A stretch of 64,000 nucleotides of DNA from Rhodohalobacter mucosus (GTDB lineage Bacteria; Bacteroidota; Rhodothermia; Balneolales; Balneolaceae), in contig NZ_QGGB01000006.1 of assembly GCF_003150675.1 (NCBI RefSeq), forward strand, positions 353,941 through 417,940. The letters are read 5' to 3'. The position numbers were made by a program, and so were the translations under genes. Positions 55,898 to 64,000 of this stretch are shown one piece after another (positions within the stretch are counted from its first letter, which is position 1; each line of letters opens with the position of its first letter). The notes beneath the pieces are model-generated. The model worked only from the letters and a program-made list of their open reading frames with translations. It did not search any database and had not been told where the DNA came from.

Positions 55898-56359
55898 ATG
55901 AAATCCCTCGAACTAAAAATACCGCCCGCCATCGTTTTCGGCCTCATTGCCTTGGGAATGTGGTGGATTGCGTCGCTGGACACCGGCCATTTTGTGGACC
56001 CGGAACTGGGCCGTGTACTGTTCTGGATCCTGTTTGGTATCGGAACGCTGTTTGGCATAGCGGGACTGATTTCATTCTATCGAGCGCGCACCTCAATCGA
56101 TCCGCACAAACCGGAAAAGGTGTCATCACTGGTCACCTCGGGCATTTACCGCCTCTCCCGAAACCCGATGTATGTGGGATTGGCAATCATTCTGGGAGCC
56201 TGGGCCATCCGGCTGGGATCGCTGCTCTCCATGATTGGCGTGGTCCTGTTTGTACTCTATATCACTCGTTTTCAGATCATCCCTGAGGAGCGGGTGATGA
56301 ATGAGAAGTTCGGGGAAGAGTTTGAGGAGTATCGGTCCAGGGTTCGGCGATGGCTTTGA
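55898..56359 (+). CDS. Isoprenylcysteine carboxyl methyltransferase-like membrane enzyme
   Basis: The 153-aa protein has three or four membrane segments and the ICMT/PEMT signature GIYRLSRNPMYVGLAI (RHPxY-type SAM-binding motif) and the C-terminal IPEERVMNEKFGEEFEEYRS (EExxL/F-type helix). Such enzymes methylate lipids or small hydrophobic substrates with S-adenosylmethionine; the bacterial substrates are mostly unknown. A truncated copy of its first 30 codons lies at 53104. Confidence 0.88.
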   Translation: MKSLELKIPPAIVFGLIALGMWWIASLDTGHFVDPELGRVLFWILFGIGTLFGIAGLISFYRARTSIDPHKPEKVSSLVTSGIYRLSRNPMYVGLAIILGAWAIRLGSLLSMIGVVLFVLYITRFQIIPEERVMNEKFGEEFEEYRSRVRRWL

Positions 56360-56744
56360 GATAATAATTCAGTTCGAAATATGAGCTTGTTGAAAAGTGT
56401 CCCTCCGTCGGCTGACGGAGGGCAATGGGAGTCTCCCCTCGAGGGGAGTACCGCCCTTAGGCGGGGAGGAGCGTTGGTAGTCGAATTAGCAGCAAAGTTT
56501 AATTTTTTGGGTTAAATCATAGCTCAGCCCCTTTGGGACCCCGAAAGCTTTCGGGATCGGGGAGGAATGAATCCTGGCGGATATAATGTAAAATTTAATT
56601 CTGTGAGTCAGATCAACGTTCAGAGAGTCATCCCCCTCGCCCCGACCACCGTCGGGACTCTTCCCGCTTCTCCCATAGAGATCCCTTCGGGGAAAGGGGG
56701 ACTAGGTCGGTTCAATTGCTTATCTCGAACTCACGTCAATATAG
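56360..56744. other. Intergenic region rich in hairpins (385 bp)
   Basis: No gene seen. CCCTCCGTC and GACGGAGGG form a 9-bp stem at 56401-56422, followed by CTCCCCTCGAGGGGAG and CCGCCCTTAGGCGGGG, then CCGAAAGCTTTCGG near 56541 and GACCACCGTCGGGAC near 56643. The stacked GC palindromes resemble the REP-like elements at 59461 and 62425. Confidence 0.5.
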
Positions 56745-57635
56745 CTAATCAGACTCCCTGAACCGGCTGCCTGTCAGGTAAAATCCAAGACGGTAGGGCA
56801 CCAGGTCGTCATACGACCGAAATGGGGCATGACTGGTGGATTTTAGCAGCATATTTGGGTTTCTGCCGGTGCGGGCCGCACGGAATGAGATGTTCTGAAG
56901 CTCATCATCAGGTACATTCACGGCTTCAATCCATTCAAGCGACAGCAGAACGTCATCATTTACGATGATGTCATAGGGTTCCAGGTCCACGCTCATTACA
57001 CCGGGCTCTGAGGGTGCCTCTACAATCACGTTTTCCGGGAGCAGGTTTTGTCCGTTTAGCCCTTCATTCAGGCTGTAGACGTTCACCCGAAACAGCATGC
57101 TGTCGGCTCCTGCCCGGTTGACCATAAAATGTGCACTTTGAATCTGCACGGGCCTGCGGATCTCAATCCTTGCCCCAATCTGAGTGCCAAGTTGCGTACT
57201 GCCAAACCCGATATTGTCCCCTTGCCGCCGAAGCCGGTGGCCGTAGATGTCAGAATTTTCAGAGAGGGTTCCGGTTACCACGACATCCTCCATTTCATAA
57301 ACGGCTGGCGTCAACCGGATTTCCGGAGTCTTCAACAACTCGATTGCTGTTAAAATGGCGGTCTCAAAACCGATTGCGGAGAAGATGACGCTGTCTGTAT
57401 CGGCCGCATAAGTCAGGCTGAACCGTCCGCTGCCATCACTCACCGTTCCGGTTCCCCGTGCGGGGATCCCGATATTCACATAGGGCAGGGGCTCTCCGGA
57501 TTCTGCATTCAAGGTGGTTCCCTCGAGAGATGATTGTGCGAAAATTGCTTGTGTCACTGTAGCGAAAGCAAGTACCGAAAACAATAAGAATGATTTGATC
57601 ATGGTGCCTGTCCGGTTGTTGAACATTCTTTTCAC
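56745..57635 (-). CDS. Carboxypeptidase-regulatory-like domain protein, 296 aa
   Basis: A signal peptide (cleavage near IFAQS) is followed by one carboxypeptidase D regulatory-like domain (LEGTTLNAESGEPLPYVNIG, GTVSDGSGRFSL), similar to the N-terminal extension of SusC-type receptors, and then a short plug-like phrase (VYEMEDVVVTGTLSE) that is not continued by a barrel. The remaining 150 residues are beta-rich (GTQIGARIEIRRPVQIQSAH). The start may be Met1 or Met12. It is probably an exported protein of unknown function, perhaps a scaffold or a remnant of a receptor. Confidence 0.82.
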   Translation of the reverse strand: MKRMFNNRTGTMIKSFLLFSVLAFATVTQAIFAQSSLEGTTLNAESGEPLPYVNIGIPARGTGTVSDGSGRFSLTYAADTDSVIFSAIGFETAILTAIELLKTPEIRLTPAVYEMEDVVVTGTLSENSDIYGHRLRRQGDNIGFGSTQLGTQIGARIEIRRPVQIQSAHFMVNRAGADSMLFRVNVYSLNEGLNGQNLLPENVIVEAPSEPGVMSVDLEPYDIIVNDDVLLSLEWIEAVNVPDDELQNISFRAARTGRNPNMLLKSTSHAPFRSYDDLVPYRLGFYLTGSRFRESD

Positions 57636-57746
57636 ACGCTGGAATTTATAAAAAGGTTTCAGTTAAATTTTCTTTGATTTCTGTTGAACATAATGTTTGA
57701 TTTGCACTTATTTATCATGCACGAAAGTTAACAATCCGATTTCTAT

Positions 57747-58304
57747 ATGGAACCACAAGAAGAAGCCAATATAGACTCCCGGGATCTGCATCCTGATAAA
57801 AGCGGCAAGAAAATTTCTTCAGAAATGTTTATTGCGGTTTTTGCGATCGTTATCAGCCTCTCCACGCTCTTTGTCTATATCTATCAGTCGAATCTGATGA
57901 AGCAGCAGCAGAAGATGTCGGTCTGGCCGCATCTTACCATTGGTCCCTCAGTCAGCGAAGATGCATTCACGCTGCGGATGATGAATCAGGGGATTGGTCC
58001 GGCTATCATAGAAACCGTGCAGCTCACCCATGACGGGGATCCGCTGGATGGTATTCAGGATCTGATGACGATTGTGCCGGATTCACTGCAGTCTGCATTC
58101 AGCTATTCCAGCCTCTGGACCGGGCAGGTGATTATGGCCGGCGAGCCGGTCGACCTGTTCAGCGTGAGCAGCAGCGGCGCGGCCGGATTCCTCGCCGGTG
58201 AACTGGGTGCCGGAAGGATCTTGCTCGAGGTCTGTTATTCCTCCGTTTACGGAGATACCTGGGTGACCAATGGGTTGCAGGTGGAGGAGAGGGAGTGTGA
58301 GTGA
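57747..58304 (+). CDS. Membrane-anchored protein of unknown function, 185 aa
   Basis: A hydrophilic N-terminus of about 25 residues precedes one transmembrane helix (MFIAVFAIVISLSTLFVYIY, about 27-46) and a periplasmic or cytosolic domain of about 130 residues with beta-strand character (SVWPHLTIGPSVSEDAFTLR). I recognise no family. It is divergent from the preceding gene on the other strand. The repeat-rich gap that follows contains the CCCCTCC-type element. Confidence 0.75.
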   Translation: MEPQEEANIDSRDLHPDKSGKKISSEMFIAVFAIVISLSTLFVYIYQSNLMKQQQKMSVWPHLTIGPSVSEDAFTLRMMNQGIGPAIIETVQLTHDGDPLDGIQDLMTIVPDSLQSAFSYSSLWTGQVIMAGEPVDLFSVSSSGAAGFLAGELGAGRILLEVCYSSVYGDTWVTNGLQVEERECE

Positions 58305-58343
58305 AACAAGAAAAGAATTTTAGAATGAGTTTGCTCAAAAAAG

Positions 58344-58470
58344 TCCCCTCCTTTCCAAGGAGGGGATTTAGGGGTGGTTCCGAAAGGTCTTGGTTAACGA
58401 TCTGAAGAAGAGTTTTTGAAAAAGATTTATTAACCACCCCCGACCCCTCCTTACAAAGGAGGGGAGTATC
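58344..58470. repeat. Inverted pair of CCCCTCC/GGAGGGG elements
   Basis: TCCCCTCCTTTCCAAGGAGG followed by GGATTTAGGGGTGGTT faces AACCACCCCCGACCCCTCC with AAAGGAGGGGAG, about 50 bp apart. Same family as 49917-50048 and 60239-60276. Confidence 0.75.
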
Positions 58471-58501
58471 CTTGGTCAAATCCTGAATTCAACTCTGTAA
58501 A

Positions 58502-59320
58502 TCACCCTTCCTGACACGACTCACAAATATAAATCCGCCGGCCCGACATCTGCTCTTTCTTGACTGTGGTTCCGCACTCGTAACAGGGCTGATCTTCCCG
58601 GCCGAAGAGGTAATGTCGGTAGTTTCGTCGTCTGCTACCGTTTGACTTGAGCCGTTTTACCAGATCGTCGGGGGTGGTGATGCCGCCGGTTTGGTAGGAG
58701 CGGTTGGTGATGAGCAGGGCGGATTCGGTGAACTGTTCCAGTTGAGCGTCATTCAGGTCCATGGGGCGCATTTTGGGGTGTATGCGTGCATCAAACAGGA
58801 TCTCGGTCCGCAGATAGTTGCCCACGCCTCCCAGAAAACCCTGATCCAGAAGGAGGGACGCAAAGGATTTTCGCCGGAAGCGGTCGTCGCGGGTTTGTTC
58901 CATAACGGTCTCTTTCTCCACGTCTTTGAGCAGATCAGGCCCCAGTTTACTCAGATAAGGATGCTCTTCGAGTGATTCCGAATCCAACACGTCAATTTCG
59001 CTGGCGCTGTAGAGAAGCGCCGACTTTTGATGGGTGCGGATCTCCAGCCGCAGCTGCCGGTTGGTTTTGGGTGTCTCGCCCGCCGGTTTGATGTACCATT
59101 TGCCGTACAGCTGGTTATGGGAGTAAATATGGGCATCTTCCTCAAACGAGATCACCAGGCCTTTGCCGTACGCTTCCACATTCTCCACCTTTCGGTCGGC
59201 AAGCTCCTTTTCAAAGGGTTTCAGATGGTCGTGGTAAAAATAGAGATAAATGGGTGTCTGGCCACCGATCGCTTTGCGGATCTTATCGGCCTCGCGGTGT
59301 ACTTCGGGTCCTTCGGGCAT
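58502..59320 (-). CDS. nei: Fpg/Nei family DNA glycosylase (endonuclease VIII type)
   Basis: The 272-aa protein begins MPEGPEVHREADKIRKAIGG, so the catalytic Pro2 and the essential Glu3 are present; the conserved Lys near residue 53 lies in AYGKGL. The middle has the helix-two-turn-helix (GFLGGVGNYLRTEILFDARI) and the C-terminal zinc finger is CYECGTTVKKEQMSGRRIYI with a final CESC. It removes oxidised bases and cuts the DNA strand. The PEGPEVHR start is nearer to Nei than to MutM, which usually starts MPELPEV. It is a housekeeping-type gene. Confidence 0.95.
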   Translation of the reverse strand: MPEGPEVHREADKIRKAIGGQTPIYLYFYHDHLKPFEKELADRKVENVEAYGKGLVISFEEDAHIYSHNQLYGKWYIKPAGETPKTNRQLRLEIRTHQKSALLYSASEIDVLDSESLEEHPYLSKLGPDLLKDVEKETVMEQTRDDRFRRKSFASLLLDQGFLGGVGNYLRTEILFDARIHPKMRPMDLNDAQLEQFTESALLITNRSYQTGGITTPDDLVKRLKSNGSRRRNYRHYLFGREDQPCYECGTTVKKEQMSGRRIYICESCQEG

Positions 59321-59460
59321 TTGAGGGGTGAGGTTGAGATTGAAGTTGAGGTGGATTCATCTGAATAACGGAAATAAGGGTTTTTCCATTCTCATCCGAT
59401 TGGAGTCAATTCGAGCAAAGAGAAATTTTCATTTCAAAGCAGCAGACCGTAAGCGTTGTG

Positions 59461-60066
59461 CAGGATAACGCCCTTTCAGGGCTTTGGTGACGGTGTGATT
59501 TACAATACATAGCGCGTTGCACTATGCTGTTGATTGCGCTCCTTCGGAGCTCGACATACGCATTGAACATTGTTTATGGTATCCATAAAGCAATCATCAA
59601 TACCTGTGTTTTCTGATTGCCGAGCAAATGGTTGTCTGCCGATTGAACAAGCCCCAACGGGGCGGCCACATCAGCACAGGGCAGCGCCCTGTGTGGCAAG
59701 ACCGGAAAGTCCTAAGCTCTGAAAGAGCGATACCCTGTGAGCACCCTGCTTAGGTTAGGAATGACTATAGGGCCATTCAGGATAACGCCCTTTCAGGGTT
59801 TTGGTGACGGTGTGATTTACAATACATAGCGCGTTGCACTATGCTGTTGACTGCGCTCCCTCGGAGCTTGACATACGCATTGAACATTGTTTATGGTATC
59901 CATGAAGCAACCATCAATACCGGAATTTATTGATTGCCACGCAAACAGTTGCCGGCTGACTGATCAAGCCCCAACGGGGCGTCATCATCAGCACAGGGCA
60001 GCGCCCTGTGAAGGGTAGATTATGATATTCGAAGCTCTGAAAGAGCGCCATCCGGTGCGGGCACTG
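59461..60066. repeat. Two tandem copies (317-bp period) of a hairpin-rich intergenic element
   Basis: Copy 1 starts at 59461 and copy 2 at 59778, both with CAGGATAACGCCCTTTCAGG. In each the same order of palindromes follows: CTCC-TTCG-GAGC, AAGCCCCAACGGGGCG, CAGGGCAGCGCCCTGTG and AGCTCTGAAAGAGCG. The pattern resembles REP-like elements of Bacteroidota. No gene lies in the gap 59321-60304. Confidence 0.75.
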
Positions 60067-60238
60067 CAGTATCCCGATCAAGGGCAAAGTTGAAATAGGT
60101 TTTCGACCTTTCGGGGCTAAGATAGGTGAGCACTTCCGCAATTTGAATTAAACATCTTCTATTCATTAAAAGATGTAAGGGTGATTTTAAACAAATCCTG
60201 AAGTACCCTATAAGAGAGATACATTGGATAAGTTCGAT

Positions 60239-60301
60239 AAAACCACCCCCGACCCCTCCTTGAAAAGGAGGGGAGAGACTACATTCAAAACTCAAAACTC
60301 A
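60239..60301. repeat. CCCCTCC-type element and ACTCAAA heptamer tract
   Basis: AACCACCCCCGACCCCTCC with AAAAGGAGGGGAG (60239-60276) is followed by ATTCAAAACTCAAAACTC, then AAAACT, which ends at the stop codon of the peptidase gene on the other strand. The tract has the same heptamer type as the one that cuts the acetyltransferase fragment at 50241. Confidence 0.65.
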
Positions 60302-60304
60302 AAA

Positions 60305-61978
60305 CTACTGACCGCCCAGCAAATCAAAACTACCCACATAATAGTCCGGATCCACTTCAAGCTGTGCGTCTTCCCAATTCTCCCACGGCATCGTGCTCCA
60401 GCTGTCTGTGGTTTCCAGCCGCAGGTTGATTCCGTCAATCGTTACATCCACCGGCATGGTGAAGCCGTTGATTGCATTACCCCATCTATACATAAGCTGC
60501 CCGTCACGGAAGGCGTATTCGAAAGTTGGAATGCGGATATCCCGAAGGTACTGATCGAAAACGGTCTGCAGGTCAACGCCTGTTTTGCCGGAAATGTACT
60601 CCTCAATCTCTTCGGAATAGACGGTTTCGTGACGGAATTTGGCATTCAGGCCGCGCAGCGTCTGCCGCCACAGTTCGTCGTCGTTCACAATCTGACGGAT
60701 GGTGTGCAACAGGTTGCCGCCTTTATTGTACATGTCGCTTGAACCGCGAAAGCGCACACCGCGAATACCCATGAGCGGACGATCATTCTGAATAGTCAGC
60801 CTCAGTCCGCGTACATACTCGCCGGCGGCTTGCTCACCATGATGATAGTCCAGGTAAAGGCTTTCGGAGTAGTTGGTAAATCCTTCGTGCACCCACATAT
60901 CGGCCACGTCGGCGTAGGTGATATTATTGGCGAACCATTCATGGCCGGTCTCGTGAATAATGATAAAATCAAACAGGAGTCCCCAGCCCGATCCGCTCAG
61001 GTCGCGACCCCGGTACCCGTTCTCGTAGTCATTTCCGTAGGTGACGGCGCTCTGATGCTCCATACCGAGGTAGGGCACCTCGATCAGCTTGAAGCCATCC
61101 TCGTAAAACGGGTAGGGGCCAAACCAGTACTCAAACGCCTCCATCATCGGCTTTACCTGCTCAAACTGTGCACGGGCTTTCTCTTCATTCTCCCGCAACA
61201 CATAGTAATCGAGCGTCAGTGTACCGTCTTCGCCCTCGTACTCCTCACCGAAATGCACATAGTCGCCCACGCTCAGGTTCACCCCGTAGGCGTTGATCGG
61301 GTTCACAACCTTCCAGTGCCAGGTAGCCGTTCCGTTTTCATGCTGATCGGTTCCGGTATGGCGTCCGTTGGAGACCGCAACGAGGCTGTCGGGAACCGTG
61401 AGGCTGATGCGCATACTGTCGGGCTCGTCGTAGGGATGGTCTTTGTTGGGCCACCAGACGCTGGGCCCGATGCCCTGATTGGCGTTGGCCACAAATGGAT
61501 TTCCGTTGCCGTCACTCTGCCAGGTGAGTCCGCCGTTCCACGGTGGATTGGCCGCCACTACGGGCTTGCCGCTGTATTCTACTCTCAGGCTGCGGATTTC
61601 GCCTTCTGTGTGGTCGTCGGGTAACTCGATAAACCATGCCAGACCTTCCCTTGAAAATGGCAGCTCCGACCCGTTCTGGGTAACCCGTGTAATGTTCATG
61701 GGCTCCTGCAGGTCGATCTGCATGATGTGATGCGGTTCAAGCACCCGGTAAAATACCGTATTGCTTCCGCTGAGCCGCTGGTCCTCAATGTGAACGGTTA
61801 CATCCAGATGGTAGTCAATCAAATCCCACCAGATTCGCTCGGGCGTAACGGCTCCGTGCAGGGTATCCTGTCGTGAAAAATCCGTTCGCAGGTCAAACAT
61901 CTGCGCGGAGAGGGGAAAAGCCTGGATTATGAGGGTAAAACCCAGAAATAGAAAAAAAGATTTAAAAGATACCGGCAT
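60305..61978 (-). CDS. M1-family zinc metallopeptidase (aminopeptidase-like)
   Basis: The 557-aa protein has a signal peptide (cleavage near LSAQ) and the M1 motif HETGH at 342-346 with the third zinc ligand Glu365 in WVHEGFT; the substrate-recognition GxMEN motif appears as GMEH near 305. The N-terminal beta domain is typical (DYHLDVTVHIEDQRLSGSN). It cleaves N-terminal residues from peptides, probably in the periplasm. The usual M1 length is longer, so the C-terminal helical domain is short or absent. It is adjacent to REP-like repeats. Confidence 0.93.
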   Translation of the reverse strand: MPVSFKSFFLFLGFTLIIQAFPLSAQMFDLRTDFSRQDTLHGAVTPERIWWDLIDYHLDVTVHIEDQRLSGSNTVFYRVLEPHHIMQIDLQEPMNITRVTQNGSELPFSREGLAWFIELPDDHTEGEIRSLRVEYSGKPVVAANPPWNGGLTWQSDGNGNPFVANANQGIGPSVWWPNKDHPYDEPDSMRISLTVPDSLVAVSNGRHTGTDQHENGTATWHWKVVNPINAYGVNLSVGDYVHFGEEYEGEDGTLTLDYYVLRENEEKARAQFEQVKPMMEAFEYWFGPYPFYEDGFKLIEVPYLGMEHQSAVTYGNDYENGYRGRDLSGSGWGLLFDFIIIHETGHEWFANNITYADVADMWVHEGFTNYSESLYLDYHHGEQAAGEYVRGLRLTIQNDRPLMGIRGVRFRGSSDMYNKGGNLLHTIRQIVNDDELWRQTLRGLNAKFRHETVYSEEIEEYISGKTGVDLQTVFDQYLRDIRIPTFEYAFRDGQLMYRWGNAINGFTMPVDVTIDGINLRLETTDSWSTMPWENWEDAQLEVDPDYYVGSFDLLGGQ

Positions 61979-62424
61979 TGTTATCTAGATATTCGTTAAC
62001 ACATTAGAGATCAAGTATAGCGCCTGCCGCTGAAATTTGGAAATGCGATAGATCTCAGATTGTTGATATGCAAAATGCGATCTCAGATGTTTTTGAACTT
62101 AGCGCCTCTTTGCGTTCTTTGCGGTTAAAAAATGATCTGCAGATTAAACCGTCAAGGCCGCTAAGGTCCGCAAATGAATTATCTTAATATTGGGATAACA
62201 AAGTTTGTAAACTGCTCCCTGAAGCCTGAAGCCTGCCCCTGCACGACGCAAGGGAATGTCTTGGCATAGCCATCCCTACGGGGCCACGCATTCTCCGTCG
62301 GCTTACGGATCTTTCGGTCGACATGACACGTTCCGGGGAGTGAATTTGGCGGCGCATGAAATCCGGGGCAGTTTGATGTTCATACTGCGCCGCAACTCTG
62401 AAAAAGGAATCCTTACTAAAAATC
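61979..62424. other. Intergenic region left of the tandem array (446 bp)
   Basis: No gene seen. It contains CGCCTCTTTGCGTTCTTTG, then CGGTTAAAAAATG near 62105, related to the CACGGAG-type repeat family on the opposite strand, and a low-complexity CCTGAAGCCTGAAGCCTGCC stretch near 62219. Confidence 0.45.
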
Positions 62425-63870
62425 GATCACAGTTCGTCCATCGTGATTCGTCGTTCGTCAATCCTTCATATTCTGAGTCTTGCGCCTGCCGCCTGCGACC
62501 TGCTGCGTGTGGTTCACTTCGCGGGAATCACCTGCGGCTCGGAGCACAGTCCCGATACTTCGTGGCACCCCGCACCCTGAACCTGATCTCCCCCCAACGC
62601 CGTAGGCGTTAAATATCAATAGCCCCGTGCGTCAGCGCGGGGTAAAGAGGATTCCCGATTTTCCAACTCCGAGGCGGGATTGTGATCAACGTCGGGATTT
62701 GAGTCGAGGGGATTTTGGAAAACCATGCCATTGTTACCATCCGGACCATCTCTACATAGAATCGTCCCTGCCACCTCCTCGAATTGTATCTGTGTTTTAA
62801 TAAGATCGAGCCTCGGAGGCCCATTACTACTGACCATTCAACCGCCGATTGAAATCGGCGGCTATGTATGTGCCACGCCTACGGCGTTTATTTTGTTATG
62901 AGTCTGTCAGATCGATCACTGTTCGTCCATCGTGATTCGTTTTTCGTCAATCCTTCAAGTTCTGAGTCTTGCGCCTTGCCGCCTGCGCCATGTACCGTGA
63001 ACCCTGAACCTTAAATCTTGAACCTGATCTCTCCCCAACGCCGTAGGCGTTAAATATCAAATGCCACGTGCGTCAGCGCGGGGTAAAGAGGATTTCCGAT
63101 ATCCCAATCCCGAGGCGGGATTGTGACCAACGTCGGGATTTGAGTCGAGGGGTTTTTGGAAAACCATGCCATTGTTACCATCCAGATCCTCTCTGCTCAG
63201 TATCGTTCCTGCCACCTCCTCGAATTGGATCTGTGTTTTAAAAAGATCGAGCCTCGGAGGCCCATTACTACTGAACATTCAACCGCCGATTGAAATCGGC
63301 GGCTATGTATGTGCCACGCCTACGGCGTTTTTGTATTGTTATGAGTCTGTCAGATCGATCGTATTTCGCCCATTATGATTCGTCGTTCGTCAATCCTTCA
63401 TAATCTGAGTCTTGCGCCTTGCTGCCTGAGACCTGCACCGTGAACCTTGAACCTTTAACCTGATCTCACTCCAACGCCGTAGGCGTTAAATATCAGTAGC
63501 CCCGTGCGTCAGCGCGGGGTAAAGAGGATTTCCGATATCCCAACCCCGAGGCGGGATTGTGATCAACGTCGGGATTTGAATCGAGGGGTTTTTGGAAAAC
63601 CATGCCATTGTTACCATCCGGACCCTCTCTACATAGAATCGTTCCTGCCACCTCCTCGAATTGGATCTGTGTTTTTAATCAGATCCAGCCTCGGAGGCCC
63701 ATTACTACTGACCATTCAACCGCCGATTGAAATCGGCGGCTATGTATGTGCCACGCCTACGGCGTTTATTTTGTTATGAGTCTGTCAAATTGATCACAGT
63801 TCGTCCAACGTGATTCGTTTTTCGTCATTCGTTCATATTCTGAATCTTGCGCCTTGTTGCCTGCGCCATG
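62425..63870. repeat. Tandem array of about 440-bp hairpin-rich units (three full, one partial)
   Basis: Units start near 62425, 62914, 63357 and 63792 with a GATCACAGTTCGTCC-type word, each followed by CGTCAATCCTTCA and CTTGCGCC. Each full unit holds the same palindromes: AACGCCGTAGGCGTT (62596, 63037, 63473), CCCCGTGCG-TC-AGCGCGGGG, CCGCCGATT-GAA-ATCGGCGG and ACGCCTACGGCGTT. The period is about 440 bp; the first unit carries about 50 extra bases. The longest open frames inside are chance. Confidence 0.85.
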
Positions 63871-63873
63871 TAC

Positions 63874-64000
63874 TGTAGGTGCCTAAAATAGGTTGACATA
63901 AATTATCACTTATAAACCGATTCTTTATGTCTAAAAAATATCTTCGGCAACGCCGGGAGTTTTCACCTACCTTGCGTAAACAAATTGTCGGGTTGATTGA
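63874..64000 (+). mobile_element. Left end of an IS3-like insertion sequence (partial)
   Basis: TGTAGGTGCCTAAAATAGG and then TTGACA at 63874-63898 look like the terminal repeat and promoter of an IS3-family element, and a transposase-like frame starts 53 bp in. The right end lies outside the window. Confidence 0.6.
63927..64000 (+). CDS. IS3-like transposase OrfA, 5' end only
   Basis: The frame MSKKYLRQRREFSPTLRKQI, then VGLI, matches the basic helix-turn-helix start of IS3-family OrfA (pattern RRxFTPEFKxQVVxLI). It runs off the window after 24 codons. The downstream OrfB and the frameshift site cannot be seen. Confidence 0.65.
   Translation, partial: MSKKYLRQRREFSPTLRKQIVGLI

Noticed and set aside
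56567..56761. Small plus-strand gene (64 codons)
   Set aside because: It runs through palindromic GC elements, has no ribosome site and no protein-like composition.
60830..61624. Plus-strand open frame (264 codons) over the M1 peptidase gene
   Set aside because: The minus frame contains HETGH and the third zinc ligand; the opposite frame is a shadow.
62256..62612. Plus-strand gene of 118 codons
   Set aside because: It lies within low-complexity and repeat sequence, and its composition (runs of S, R and P) follows from the repeats.
62425..63870. CRISPR array
   Set aside because: The repeat unit is about 440 bp with no short spacers of even length and no cas genes nearby.

Overview
The window looks like a chromosomal piece from a Bacteroidota-type (FCB group) bacterium, most likely Balneolota or Rhodothermota. 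The evidence is a SusC/SusD pair, many lipoproteins with an FG-GAP/VCBS plus ASPIC/UnbV build, a pyruvate:ferredoxin oxidoreductase followed by a plant-type ferredoxin-NADP reductase, few obvious Shine-Dalgarno sites, and intergenic regions full of short low-complexity repeats. This placement is an inference; there is no rRNA or other marker gene here, and I saw no tRNA and no CRISPR array.

Bases 1-26.7 kb form a surface-protein and carbohydrate block. A symporter tail is followed by an operon-like run of three FG-GAP/ASPIC proteins (1122, 1158 and 602 aa) and an RnfD/NqrB-like membrane protein. Then come susC-susD with a strong terminator, another 1138-aa FG-GAP lipoprotein, and, on the minus strand, a 1126-aa paralogue, a small lipoprotein, a secreted GH65 glycosidase-like protein and an NHS-family MFS transporter. 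Together they suggest glycan or glycoconjugate capture at the outer membrane, periplasmic cleavage and import.

Bases 27-36 kb carry central metabolism: nifJ (PFOR), a dihydroorotate dehydrogenase-like flavoprotein and plant-type FNR in one row, then a Gfo/Idh/MocA oxidoreductase, a sugar isomerase/epimerase and a VOC protein. Bases 36-42.6 kb hold an outer-membrane beta-barrel plus Kelch-like lipoprotein pair, an HD hydrolase, a lipoprotein amidase and a lipoprotein alpha/beta hydrolase.

Bases 43.2-48 kb are an AT-rich accessory island and the most interesting part. It looks like a row of integron-type gene cassettes without an integrase in view (a CALIN). Two attC-like sites of 109 and 108 bp separate (i) a translationally coupled pair with the architecture, and by eye some sequence resemblance, of the phage lambda RexA/RexB exclusion system, (ii) an overlapping pair of an unknown 199-aa protein and a 543-aa protein with a PD-(D/E)xK-like nuclease motif, and (iii) a HEPN-like protein. 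All read the same way. This is a candidate set of anti-phage defence cassettes.

Bases 48-56.4 kb are a decayed, rearranged zone: a beta-propeller lipoprotein gene with an in-frame TGA, an acetyltransferase gene whose two halves lie 4.3 kb apart, a truncated copy of a methyltransferase-like gene whose full copy lies 2.8 kb away, and a MazEF module. Bases 56.7-62 kb return to ordinary genes (carboxypeptidase-regulatory-like protein, Nei glycosylase, M1 peptidase). The last 2 kb hold a tandem array of about 440-bp hairpin-rich units and the start of an IS3-like element running off the edge.
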